64,000 bases of DNA, from contig CAWIGB010000019.1 in the NCBI GenBank assembly GCA_963835375.1, positions 1 through 64,000 on the forward strand. Reading direction: 5' to 3'. The notes under the pieces are model-generated. The model was not told the origin of the DNA and did not search any database. It worked only from the letters and a program-made list of their open reading frames with translations. This DNA comes from Salinisphaera sp963835375. Its GTDB lineage: Bacteria; Pseudomonadota; Gammaproteobacteria; Nevskiales; Salinisphaeraceae. This document shows, one piece after another, positions 53,235 to 61,779 of this stretch. Position numbers and translations under genes: made by a program. Position 1 is the stretch's first letter; each line of letters starts with the position of its first letter.

Positions 53235-54113
53235 GTGCTTGTCGTAGCCGGCTATATCGTTGTCATCGTGTCCGTGCTCGGCGGATACGCCCTGGTGGGC
53301 GGCCATATGGGCGTGCTCTTCCAGCCGGCCGAATTCGTGATCATCTTCGGTGCGGGCATTGGTGCGTTTCTGGCTTCGACCAACGGCAAGGGCGTATCCG
53401 CGATGATGCGGGCGTTCCCGAAGCTGCTGCGTGGCCATCGCTACAGCAAGGCCGCCTGTCTCGATCTGATGACCTTGCTCTACCTGCTCATGGCCAAGGC
53501 CCGTCAGCAAGGGATGATGGCGCTCGAGGCCGACATCGAGGATCCGGCCAACAGCACGTTGTTTGCCAGCTATCCGGCCCTGCTGGGCGATCCTCTGATC
53601 ATGAATTTCATCGCCGACTACATGCGGCTGATGATCAGCGGCAACATGGATGCCTTCGAGATCGAGGCCCTCATGGACCACGAGATCGAGACCTTCCAGC
53701 AGGAAGCGGAAGTACCTGCCCAGGGCCTGTCGGCCATGGGCGATGCGCTGCCGGCTTTCGGCATCGTGGCGGCCGTGATGGGAGTGGTTCACGCTCTGGG
53801 TTCGGCGTCGCTCGAGCCGGCCGGCATCGGCCCGCTGATTGCGCATGCGATGGTTGGCACTTTCCTCGGTATTCTGCTGGCCTATGGCTTCGTCTCGCCG
53901 CTGGCCGCGCGCGTGCGGACCCAGATCGACGATGTGGTCAAGGTGCTGCAGACGATCAAGGTGACGCTGCTCGCGCATCTCAATGGCTATGCGCCGCCGC
54001 TGGCGATCGAGTTTGGCCGCAAGGCGCTGTTCTCGGCCGAGCGCCCGGCGTTCTCCGAGCTCGAAAACCATGTGCGTGAGGTGCGTGCCGGGGGCGCGCG
54101 GGAGGATTCGTGA
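53235..54113 (+). CDS. motA: Flagellar motor stator protein MotA
   Basis: 292 residues, four membrane helices (VVAGYIVVIVSVLGGYALVG, FVIIFGAGIGAFLASTNGKG, LPAFGIVAAVMGVVHALGSA, LIAHAMVGTFLGILLAYGFV). The cytoplasmic loop has FPKLLRGHRYSKAACLDLMT and the conserved DHEIETFQQEAEVPAQGLSA. With MotB it forms the proton-driven stator. The GTG start at 53235 follows GAGGGGTCGCCAA. Coupled to motB by a GTGA overlap. Confidence 0.94.
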   Translation: MLVVAGYIVVIVSVLGGYALVGGHMGVLFQPAEFVIIFGAGIGAFLASTNGKGVSAMMRAFPKLLRGHRYSKAACLDLMTLLYLLMAKARQQGMMALEADIEDPANSTLFASYPALLGDPLIMNFIADYMRLMISGNMDAFEIEALMDHEIETFQQEAEVPAQGLSAMGDALPAFGIVAAVMGVVHALGSASLEPAGIGPLIAHAMVGTFLGILLAYGFVSPLAARVRTQIDDVVKVLQTIKVTLLAHLNGYAPPLAIEFGRKALFSAERPAFSELENHVREVRAGGAREDS

Positions 54114-55081
54114 GCGACGAGACCTCACGCCGGCCGATCGTCATCCGGCGCAAGCGACATCAGCGCCATACCTCGCATGGCACCTGGAAGATCGCGTACG
54201 CCGATTTCATGACCGCCATGATGGCGTTCTTTCTGGTCATGTGGCTGTTGTCGGGGCTGAGCGACTCCCAGCTGAAGAACGTCGGCCAGTATTTCCGTAT
54301 GCCGCTCAAGGTCGCTCTGGCCGGAGGCGACAAGTCGTCGGCCAGCAACAGCGCAATTCCGGGCGGGGGCGATAACCCGGTGCATTCCGACGGCGAGGTG
54401 GCGCTGACCACCCCGCGCGCAACCAATTATCACGCCGACAATCGGCGGCTCGAGCGCTTGCGCGCAAAGCTTCAGGCCCAGATCGAGCAGGACCCGAGGC
54501 TCAGCCGCATGTCGTCCCAGCTCAAGATCCAGATGGTGCCGGACGGCCTGCGTATCCAGATCTTCGATTCCAAGCGCCGTCCGATGTTCAAGCTCGGCAG
54601 CGCTCATCTCGAGCCGGGCATCAAGCAGTTGCTCGAGCGTATCGCGCCGACCCTGTCGACGGTCGACAACAAGATCACACTGACCGGGCATACCGATGAT
54701 CTGCCCTATGCGGCCGGGCCAAGCGCATACAGCAATTGGGAGCTGTCGGCCGATCGTGCCAATGCCGCTCGGCGCGCGCTGGTGGCCGGCGGTATGGCGC
54801 CGAACAAGCTGTTGCGCGTCATCGGGGCGGCCGATACCGAGCATGTCCAGGGCGACAAGCCGGACTCGCCGCTCAACCGCCGAATCAGCATTCTCCTGCT
54901 CAACGACCGGGCCCAGCGTCGCATCGAGGCGGCAGGGCGCAGCGTCGAGACCCGCACCGTGCCGATCCATCCGCAGCACCGCACGGCCACGGAAAAATCG
55001 CCGGAAGAAACGGATCTGGGCGCCATGCTGGGCTGGGTTGCCCCTAAAGTTCCGCGCGCTCCGAACGATATTTCAGGGTAG
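54110..55081 (+). CDS. motB: Flagellar motor stator protein MotB
   Basis: 323 residues. One N-terminal helix, AYADFMTAMMAFFLVMWLLS, contains the proton-binding Asp at residue 32, as in E. coli. A plug and linker follow, then the OmpA-like peptidoglycan-binding domain (LRIQIFDSKRRPMFKLGSAH, KITLTGHTDDLPYAAGPSAY, NWELSADRANAARRALVAGG, DSPLNRRISILLLND). The GTG start at 54110 overlaps the motA stop. The last codons carry the sigma-28 promoter of cheA. Confidence 0.94.
   Translation: MSDETSRRPIVIRRKRHQRHTSHGTWKIAYADFMTAMMAFFLVMWLLSGLSDSQLKNVGQYFRMPLKVALAGGDKSSASNSAIPGGGDNPVHSDGEVALTTPRATNYHADNRRLERLRAKLQAQIEQDPRLSRMSSQLKIQMVPDGLRIQIFDSKRRPMFKLGSAHLEPGIKQLLERIAPTLSTVDNKITLTGHTDDLPYAAGPSAYSNWELSADRANAARRALVAGGMAPNKLLRVIGAADTEHVQGDKPDSPLNRRISILLLNDRAQRRIEAAGRSVETRTVPIHPQHRTATEKSPEETDLGAMLGWVAPKVPRAPNDISG
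55045..55071 (+). promoter_or_regulatory. Sigma-28 (FliA) promoter for cheA, inside the end of motB
   Basis: TAAAGTTC (55045-55052), 11 bases, AACGATAT (55064-55071). The -35 box is 7 of 8 and identical to the one before fliD; the -10 box keeps CGATA. It lies in the last 40 bases of motB, 60 bases before the cheA ATG, and would give the chemotaxis genes extra expression beyond read-through from motA. Confidence 0.75.
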
Positions 55082-55130
55082 CCGGACGCGATGCCGGCCC
55101 CGGCATAGCGCGACCAGAAGAATAAACAGT

Positions 55131-57422
55131 ATGGACGTCAGCGATTTCTACGACACCTTCTTCGAAGAGGCGGGCGAGCTGCTCGAGGACATGGAGCGTC
55201 TGCTCATCGAGCTCGATACGGACGCCCCGGACCGCGACCAGCTGGACGCCATCTTCCGCGCGGCCCATTCGATCAAGGGCGGTGCCGGCACCTTCGGCTT
55301 CGAAGCGCTGCAGGACACGACGCACCGCATGGAGAACCTGCTCGACCAGGCCCGCAACGGCGAGTTCACGCTCGACCGGGCCATGGTCGATATTCTGTTG
55401 GAGGCGAGCGACGTGCTGAAGGGTCAGGTCGAGTCCTATCGTGAAGGCCAGGCTCCGGATGCCGATGCTGCCGAGCGCATTTGTCGTGTGCTGCAACGGC
55501 TCGCCGAGGGCCGGCGCGAGGACGAGGGCGCGTCCGTGCCGCCGGCCGGCCCTGCATCGGGCCCGGGATCGGATGCACAAACCGTCGAGGAGGGCGAACG
55601 CTGCCTGGCCGTGCGCATCGCCGGTCTTGCCGCTGGTGAGGCCGCGGCGCTGGCGGAGGAACTCGCGTTGTTCGGCGCGATCGCGAATCGTCGCGACGGG
55701 GCCGATATGCTGGCGCTCGATCTGACCACCTCGGCCACCGTCGCCGACATCTCAGCGGTGCTGTGCTTCATCGTCGACGAAGATCAAATCCAGATCGAGC
55801 CGGCTGGCGAGACGCCGGCGTCCGCTCATGGGCCGCGATTGCGCATTGTCCTGACCGGGGTCGAGCCCGAAGCTCGGCCCGGCCTGATCGAGGAAGTCGG
55901 GCTGTTCGGCGAGATTGTCGACCAGAGCGCAGGCGAAGAGACGCTGAGCCTCGATCTGGTGAGCGACCAGTCGGCCGAGGATATCGCCGCCGTGCTGGCA
56001 TTCCAGCTCGACGCCGAACAGATCCGGGTCGAGTCGTTGATCGACGATGCGCCGGCCGGGGCGGCCGAATCCGAGGCGGCCGTGGCATCGAACAAGCCCG
56101 TGCCGGCCATGGCCGAACCGGCCCGTCCGACGCCCGGGCCCGCGACCCCGGCTTCGCCGGGCGAGCGACCCCGCGAGCGCGCCGGCTCGGAATCGACGTC
56201 GGTGCGTGTACCGACCGACAAGATCGATCAGATCATCAACCTGGTCGGTGAGCTGGTCATCACCCAGTCGATGCTCGAGCGCGCCGTGGGCGAGCTCGAC
56301 CGCGAACACGGCGAGGCGCTGTCGGAAGGCATGGGCCAGCTCGCGCGCAATGCCCGCGATCTGCAGGAAGCGGTGATGTCGGTGCGCATGGTGCCGATGG
56401 ATTTCGCCTTCAATCGCTTCCCGCGGCTGGTGCGCGATCTGAGCGCCAAGCTCGGCAAGGACGTGACGCTGGAGACCCGAGGTGGGGCAACCGAGCTCGA
56501 CAAGGGCCTGATCGAGCGGATCATGGATCCGATGACGCATCTGGTCCGCAACAGTCTCGACCACGGCATCGAGGACGTCGAGACGCGCATCGCCGCGGGC
56601 AAGCCGGCCGCCGGGCGCCTGACCCTGTCGGCGCGCCACGAAGGCGGCAACGTCGTCATCGAGATCGGCGACGACGGCGCCGGTCTGTCCCGCGAGCGCA
56701 TTCTGGCCAAGGCGCGGAGCAACGGCCTGGCCGTGAGCGATGACATGCCCGACGAAGACGTCTGGCAGCTCATCTTCGCTGCCGGTTTCTCGACCGCTGC
56801 CCAGGTCAGCGACATCTCCGGCCGTGGCGTGGGCATGGACGTGGTCAAGCGCAACATCGCCCAGCTCGGCGGGCATGTCGATCTGCGCTCGGAGCATGGC
56901 GCGGGTACCACAGTCCGCGTGATCCTGCCGCTCACGCTGGCGATCATGGATGGCATGGCGGTCAGGGTCGGCGACGAGGTGTTCATCCTCGCGCTCGGCG
57001 CCATCCTGGAATCCATGCGCATCGATGAATCCGCAGTGCGCACCGTCACCGCGGGCCACCACGTGATCGAGGTGCGCGGTGAGTATCTGCCACTGGTGGC
57101 GCTGCATCGCGCCTTCGACGTGGAAGGCGCCGAGACCCGGCTCGATCGCGGCATCGTGGTGGTGGTGTCCAGTGAATCCCGCCGCTTCGCCCTGTTCGTG
57201 GATGAGCTGATCGGCGAGCAGCAGGTCGTGGTCAAGAACCTCGAAACCCATTTCCGCAAGGTCGCCGGCGTGTCGGCGGCCACCATCCTGGGCGATGGCA
57301 GCGTGGCGCTGATTCTCGATGCCACCGCCTTGTCGCGAATGGCCGGTGCGTCGCGCCGGGCGCGTTCGCCGCATTCGCCCGCCGAGAACAACGTGCCCGC
57401 AGAGAGCGTCAGCCATGAGTGA
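55131..57422 (+). CDS. cheA: Chemotaxis histidine kinase CheA with a duplicated linker domain
   Basis: 763 residues. The P1 domain has DFYDTFFEEAGELLEDMERL and the phosphorylated His46 in AAHSIKGGAGTFGF. Between P1 and P3 two related units of about 70 residues stand in tandem (157-228, ERCLAVRIAGLAAGEAAALA; 233-303, LRIVLTGVEPEARPGLIEEV), each with an L-F-G-x-I segment and ending in D-x-x-Q-I-x-x-E. A P3 dimerisation domain follows (DKIDQIINLVGELVITQSML), then the P4 kinase (THLVRNSLDHGIEDVETRI, VIEIGDDGAGLSRERILAK, SDISGRGVGMDVVKRNIAQL) and the P5 CheW-like domain. It phosphorylates CheY and CheB. Starts 50 bases after motB. Confidence 0.93.
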   Translation: MDVSDFYDTFFEEAGELLEDMERLLIELDTDAPDRDQLDAIFRAAHSIKGGAGTFGFEALQDTTHRMENLLDQARNGEFTLDRAMVDILLEASDVLKGQVESYREGQAPDADAAERICRVLQRLAEGRREDEGASVPPAGPASGPGSDAQTVEEGERCLAVRIAGLAAGEAAALAEELALFGAIANRRDGADMLALDLTTSATVADISAVLCFIVDEDQIQIEPAGETPASAHGPRLRIVLTGVEPEARPGLIEEVGLFGEIVDQSAGEETLSLDLVSDQSAEDIAAVLAFQLDAEQIRVESLIDDAPAGAAESEAAVASNKPVPAMAEPARPTPGPATPASPGERPRERAGSESTSVRVPTDKIDQIINLVGELVITQSMLERAVGELDREHGEALSEGMGQLARNARDLQEAVMSVRMVPMDFAFNRFPRLVRDLSAKLGKDVTLETRGGATELDKGLIERIMDPMTHLVRNSLDHGIEDVETRIAAGKPAAGRLTLSARHEGGNVVIEIGDDGAGLSRERILAKARSNGLAVSDDMPDEDVWQLIFAAGFSTAAQVSDISGRGVGMDVVKRNIAQLGGHVDLRSEHGAGTTVRVILPLTLAIMDGMAVRVGDEVFILALGAILESMRIDESAVRTVTAGHHVIEVRGEYLPLVALHRAFDVEGAETRLDRGIVVVVSSESRRFALFVDELIGEQQVVVKNLETHFRKVAGVSAATILGDGSVALILDATALSRMAGASRRARSPHSPAENNVPAESVSHE

Positions 57423-57906
57423 AACGATTGCCGTGACCGAGACCGATCAGCGCGAAGTACTGGTCTTCACCCTGGGCGGTGAAGAATACGCCGTCGATAT
57501 CCTCAAGGTTCAGGAGATCCGCGGGTATTCCAACGTGACCCGCATCGCCAACGTGCCCGAGTTCATCAAGGGTGTGACCAACCTGCGCGGCGAGATCGTG
57601 CCGATCGTGGATCTGCGCATCAAGTTTGCGCTCGGGGAGGCCGACTACACCGAACATACGGTGGTGATCGTGCTCAATATCGGCGAGCGTGTGGTCGGCA
57701 TCGTCGTCGATTCCGTCTCCGATGTGATCGGCCTGTCAGCCGAACAGATCAAGCCGGCGCCGGAATTCGGTGGCCAGATGAACACGGCGTATCTGCAGGG
57801 GCTCGCCAGCATCGAGGAGCGCATGCTGATCCTGATCGATGTCGAAGCGATGATGACCAGCCGCGAGATGGCGCTGGTCGACACGCTCGACGCGGCGACC
57901 GCCTAG
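57415..57906 (+). CDS. cheW: Chemotaxis coupling protein CheW
   Basis: 163 residues, SH3-like CheW fold. Features are VLVFTLGGEEYAVDILKVQE, ITRIANVPEFIKGVTNLRGE pattern (here VTRIANVPEFIKGVTNLRG), IVPIVDLRIKFALGEADYTE, VVGIVVDSVSDVIGLSAEQI and MLILIDVEAMMTSREMALVD. It couples receptors to CheA. The ATG overlaps the last eight bases of cheA. No methyl-accepting receptor gene follows it, unlike the Burkholderia operon. Confidence 0.95.
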   Translation: MSETIAVTETDQREVLVFTLGGEEYAVDILKVQEIRGYSNVTRIANVPEFIKGVTNLRGEIVPIVDLRIKFALGEADYTEHTVVIVLNIGERVVGIVVDSVSDVIGLSAEQIKPAPEFGGQMNTAYLQGLASIEERMLILIDVEAMMTSREMALVDTLDAATA

Positions 57907-57948
57907 GCCACCACGGCCCACCCCGCCGCCACTGGAGATTTCTCGAGC

Positions 57949-58820
57949 GTGTCCGACGTCATCGAACCATTCCGCGAACCCGCGACACTGGATGCGCCGG
58001 TACGCGATCTTGCGTTCACCGAAGCCGACTTCAGCCGGCTGCGGCGCATGATCGGCGAACGCGCCGGGATCGCCTTGTCCGATCGCAAGCGCGAGATGGC
58101 CTACAGCCGGCTGGCCAAGCGCGTTCGCCTGGCCGGCCTGCGCCGCTTTTCCGACTATCTCGACCCGCTGGAAGCCGACGCGGCCCACCCCGAGTGGGAA
58201 CATTTCACCAATGCGCTGACGACGAATCTCACATCGTTCTTCCGCGAGGCGCATCATTTTCCGTTGCTGGCCCGGCATGTTGCGCCGGTCGGACCGGCCC
58301 GGTCTCCATCTGGTGCTGCGCGGCGTCCACCGGTGAGGAGCCGTGGTCGATCGCGATCACCCTGGACGAGGCGCTCGGCCCGGCGGCCGAACGGGCCGAG
58401 ATTCTGGCCACCGATATCGATACCCGGGCCTTGGCCGACGCCCGCGCCGGGATCTATCCGCTGGCCGCGGTGGAAAAACTCAGCGAGGACCGGCGCAAAC
58501 GGTTCTTCCTGCGGGGCACGGGCGCGCGCGCCGGGCTGGCGCGCGTGGCGCCGGGCCTGCGGTCGCGCGTGCGGTTCGCACCGCTCAATCTGGCGGCGGC
58601 GCAATGGCCGGTCGAGGGCGCGTTCGATGCGATCTTCTGTCGCAATCTGATGATCTATTTCGACAAGCCTACCCAGCAGCGGGTGCTGCAGCGCTTTGCC
58701 GGGCTGATCAAGCCGGACGGTCTGCTGTTCGCCGGTCATTCCGAGAACTTCAGCTACTTCGATAATCCGTTCGTGCTGCGCAGCCAGACGGTCTACCAGC
58801 TTCGCGGCGGTCGGCGATGA
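57949..58820 (+). CDS. cheR: Chemotaxis receptor methyltransferase CheR, with one frameshift
   Basis: About 290 residues. The first part has AFTEADFSRLRRMIGERAGI, ALSDRKREMAYSRLAKRVRL, RRFSDYLDPLEADAAHPEWE and FTNALTTNLTSFFREAHHFP. The second part, in another frame from about 58280, has PVSIWCCAASTGEEPWSIAI, ATDIDTRALADARAGIYPL, DAIFCRNLMIYFDKPTQQRV and LFAGHSENFSYFDNPFVLRS. The break lies around 58265-58295, just before the SAM-binding motif; the exact changed base is not clear. It methylates receptor glutamates. A GTG start at 57949 is the first in frame; the stop overlaps cheD (ATGA). Confidence 0.88.
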
Positions 58821-59423
58821 GGGCGACCGTCGAAGCATGCCGCGCCGATCCGGCGTTTGCCAGCCGTCGCTATGTCGACATGCATGGCGAGGTGCATATC
58901 AAATTGCTGCCGAAGGAGTACTACGTCACCGACCAGCCGTTCGTGCTCACCACGGTGCTGGGTTCCTGCGTCGCAGCCTGTCTGCGCGATGCGGCGGCCG
59001 GCGTGGCCGGCATGAATCACTTCATGCTGCCGGATATCGAAAGCGCCGAGAGCGCTCGGATTCGCAGCATGGTCTATGGCGGCTACGCCATGAATCAGCT
59101 CATCGACGCGCTGGTGGCCCACGGGGCGCGTCGTGAGCGGCTGCGAGGCGAAAGTGTTCGGCGGCGCGAATGTGCTGGCCGACATGCGTACCGCCCGTAT
59201 CGGCGACGCCAACGCGGATTTCGTACGCGACTATCTGGCGCGTGCCCGTATTCCCGTCATGGCAGAGGATCTGGGCGGTGGATGGCCGCGCCAGCTCCAG
59301 TATGCGGCCGGAACCGGCCGGGCGCGTGTGCGCCGTCTGCGGGTGGTCGAGTCCGCGCTGGCCGAGCGCGAGCGCCGGCTGGTCGAGGCCGCGGCACCGG
59401 TCGTGGCCGGGAGTCCGGCATGA
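58817..59423 (+). CDS. cheD: Chemoreceptor glutamine deamidase CheD, with one frameshift
   Basis: About 201 residues. HIKLLPKEYYVTDQPFVLTT, VLGSCVAACLRDAAAGVAGM (catalytic cysteine) and NHFMLPDIESAESARIRSMV (catalytic His) lie in the first frame. From about 59140 the second frame gives EAKVFGGANVLADMRTARIG and DANADFVRDYLARARIPVMA. Removing one C (cggctgcgaggcg to cggctggaggcg) joins them as RLEAKVFGG. CheD deamidates receptor glutamines and binds CheC-type proteins in some bacteria. Its end overlaps cheB. Confidence 0.88.
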
Positions 59424-60478
59424 GTGCGCCGATCAAGGTGCTGGCGGTCGATGACTCTGCGCTGATGCGCCAGCTGCTCACCGCGATCGTCGACGAAGCG
59501 CCCGACATGCAGATGGTCGCGACCGCGCCCGATCCCTATGCCGCGCGGGAGTTGATCAAACGCCATAATCCGGACGTGCTCACGCTAGATGTCGAGATGC
59601 CGCGCATGGATGGCCTCGATTTTCTGGAAAAACTCATGCGGCTGCGGCCGATGCCGGTGGTGATGGTGTCCTCGCTCACCGAGCGCGGATCGCAGATCAC
59701 GCTGCAGGCACTCGAGCTCGGCGCGGTCGATTTCGTCGCCAAGCCGAAGGTCAACATCCGCGACGGCCTGGCCGGCGCGGCCGCCGATATCGTCTACAAG
59801 CTGCGTGCGGCCGCCCGGGCGCGTCCGAGCGCGCGCTCGGCGACGGCCACGCCGCCGGCCCGTTTGAGCGCACCCGCGGTTTCCAGCGAAAAGCTGATCG
59901 CCGTCGGCGCCTCCACCGGCGGCACGGAAGCGCTGCGTCGTCTGCTGGAGCCCATGCCGGCCAACGCGCCGGCGATCCTGATCACCCAGCACATGCCGGC
60001 CGGATTCACGGCGTCGTTCGCGAAGCGACTGGACTCGCTGTGTGCGTTGGCGGTTGTTGAAGCCAGCCATGGCCAGCGCGTGCTGCCCGGCCATGCCTAC
60101 ATCGCGCCGGGCGGCGAGATGCATATGCGGCTGGCTCGCAACGGCGCGAATTACACGATCGCGCTCGACCCGTCTGCGCCGGTCAATCGTCATCGACCGT
60201 CGGTGGATGTGCTGTTCCATTCGGTCGCGCGTCATGCCGGCGCCAACGCAGTGGGGGTGCTGCTCACCGGCATGGGCGCCGACGGCGCCGACGGCATGGT
60301 TGCCATGCGTGCGGCCGGCGCGACCACCATCGCTCAGGACCAGGCCACCTCGGTGGTCTACGGCATGCCGGCCGAGGCTGTGGCCCGCGGCGGCGCCACC
60401 CACGAACTGCCGCTCGACGAGATCGGGGCGAAGGCCCTGGCGCTGGTTGCCGAGGCCGGCGGCGCAGTGCGCATCTGA
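59420..60478 (+). CDS. cheB: Chemotaxis methylesterase/deamidase CheB
   Basis: 352 residues. The receiver domain has VLAVDDSALMRQLLTAIVDE, with the phosphorylated Asp57 in DVLTLDVEMPRMDGLDFLEK, and VMVSSLTERGSQITLQALEL. A linker about 30 residues long leads to the methylesterase: LIAVGASTGGTEALRRLLEP (catalytic Ser), ILITQHMPAGFTASFAKRLD (catalytic His) and GVLLTGMGADGADGMVAMRA (catalytic Asp). The ATG at 59420 overlaps the cheD stop. Confidence 0.95.
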   Translation: MSAPIKVLAVDDSALMRQLLTAIVDEAPDMQMVATAPDPYAARELIKRHNPDVLTLDVEMPRMDGLDFLEKLMRLRPMPVVMVSSLTERGSQITLQALELGAVDFVAKPKVNIRDGLAGAAADIVYKLRAAARARPSARSATATPPARLSAPAVSSEKLIAVGASTGGTEALRRLLEPMPANAPAILITQHMPAGFTASFAKRLDSLCALAVVEASHGQRVLPGHAYIAPGGEMHMRLARNGANYTIALDPSAPVNRHRPSVDVLFHSVARHAGANAVGVLLTGMGADGADGMVAMRAAGATTIAQDQATSVVYGMPAEAVARGGATHELPLDEIGAKALALVAEAGGAVRI

Positions 60479-60523
60479 CCCTGTCGCGCCCCGAACAACC
60501 GCTCATCAGAAGGAGACCTATTC

Positions 60524-60913
60524 ATGGCCGCTGCCGATCTGCAATTCCTGGTGGTCGACGATTTCTCGACCATGCGCCGCATTGTGCGCAATCTGCTCAA
60601 GGAGCTGGGCTATCACAACATCGAGGAGGCCGAGGACGGCTCGGAGGCGCTCGGCAAGCTCGCAGGCGGGCATGTGCAGTTCGTGATCTCGGACTGGAAC
60701 ATGCCCAACCTGAATGGCCTCGACATGCTCAAGAAGATCCGCGCGGATGACGGACTCAAGCATCTGCCGGTGCTGATGGTCACGGCCGAGGCCAAGAAGG
60801 AGAACATCGTCGCGGCGGCCCAGGCCGGCGCCAGCGGCTACGTGGTCAAGCCATTCACGGCCGCCACGCTCGAAGAGAAGATGAACAAGATCTTCGAAAA
60901 GCACGGCCTTTAA
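60524..60913 (+). CDS. cheY: Chemotaxis response regulator CheY
   Basis: 129 residues, single receiver domain. LQFLVVDDFSTMRRIVRNLL has the acidic pair, FVISDWNMPNLNGLDMLKKI the phosphorylated Asp57, then MVTAEAKKENIVAAAQAGAS and GYVVKPFTAATLEEKMNKIF. Phospho-CheY binds the motor switch. Strong ribosome site AAGGAGACC. Confidence 0.96.
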   Translation: MAAADLQFLVVDDFSTMRRIVRNLLKELGYHNIEEAEDGSEALGKLAGGHVQFVISDWNMPNLNGLDMLKKIRADDGLKHLPVLMVTAEAKKENIVAAAQAGASGYVVKPFTAATLEEKMNKIFEKHGL

Positions 60914-60952
60914 CATCGGCGCACGACATGCTGACGGCGCCAAGGGGGAGCC

Positions 60953-61618
60953 ATGAGTCACAACCAAAGCCAGAGCCCGGCCGTTGCCGGGGAATATAAC
61001 GGCGAACTCATCGACCGCATCGGCCATCTCACGCGCGCGCTGCACGACAGCATGCGCGAGCTGGGTCTCGACAAGGAGGTCGAGAAGGCCGCCGAGGCGA
61101 TTCCGGATGCCCGCGACCGGCTCACCTACATCGCCGAGACGACCGAAGCCGCCGCCGAACGCGCGCTGTCGGCGATCGAAGTGGCCCAACCCGTGCAGGA
61201 GCGCCTGGCCGAGAACGCGAACGCGCTATCGACGCGCTGGGACACCTGGTTCGATGCCCCGATCGATCTGGCCGACGCCCGTGATCTGGTGGCCGATACG
61301 CGCGGCTATCTGCGCGAGTTGCCTGAGCAGACGCGGGCCACCAATGCGCAGTTGCACGAGATCATGATGGCGCAGGACTTCCAGGATCTGACCGGGCAGG
61401 TGGTCGGCAAGCTGATCGGGGTGATCCGGCGCATCGAGAGCCAGCTGGTCGAGGTGCTGGTCGAGCATATGCCCGAGGCCGCGGAATATCGCGGCCGGCG
61501 CGAGTCCGATGCCGACGATGGCCTGCTCAATGGCCCGCAGATCCAGGCCGCCGGCAAATCCGACGTGGTCACCGATCAGGCCCAGGTGGACGACCTGCTC
61601 GAAGAACTCGGGTTCTGA
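60953..61618 (+). CDS. cheZ: CheY phosphatase CheZ
   Basis: 221 residues, long helical hairpin plus a C-terminal CheY-binding helix. It shows ELIDRIGHLTRALHDSMREL, AAEAIPDARDRLTYIAETTE, the active-site segment MMAQDFQDLTGQVVGKLIGV (with the catalytic Asp and Gln) and the terminal QAQVDDLLEELGF, which binds CheY. Ribosome site GGGGGAGCC. Confidence 0.93.
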   Translation: MSHNQSQSPAVAGEYNGELIDRIGHLTRALHDSMRELGLDKEVEKAAEAIPDARDRLTYIAETTEAAAERALSAIEVAQPVQERLAENANALSTRWDTWFDAPIDLADARDLVADTRGYLRELPEQTRATNAQLHEIMMAQDFQDLTGQVVGKLIGVIRRIESQLVEVLVEHMPEAAEYRGRRESDADDGLLNGPQIQAAGKSDVVTDQAQVDDLLEELGF

Positions 61619-61779
61619 TCCTCGGCCGCGGGCCGGCCGCTCGTACCGAGCGCTCGTCGGCCCGCCCGCGCTCGGCATCCCCGCATCGGCCGATAAGCGG
61701 GCATTAGCGTGCGCATTTCGGGGTCTGGCCAGACACGGCCGGCCCGCATAATCGCGCCTGGTGTTGGGGGCACCGGGCG

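Noticed and set aside
61689..61696. Perfect sigma-28 -10 box GCCGATAA upstream of flhB
   Set aside because: The sequence 11 bases upstream does not resemble TAAAGTTT, so a promoter is not supported.
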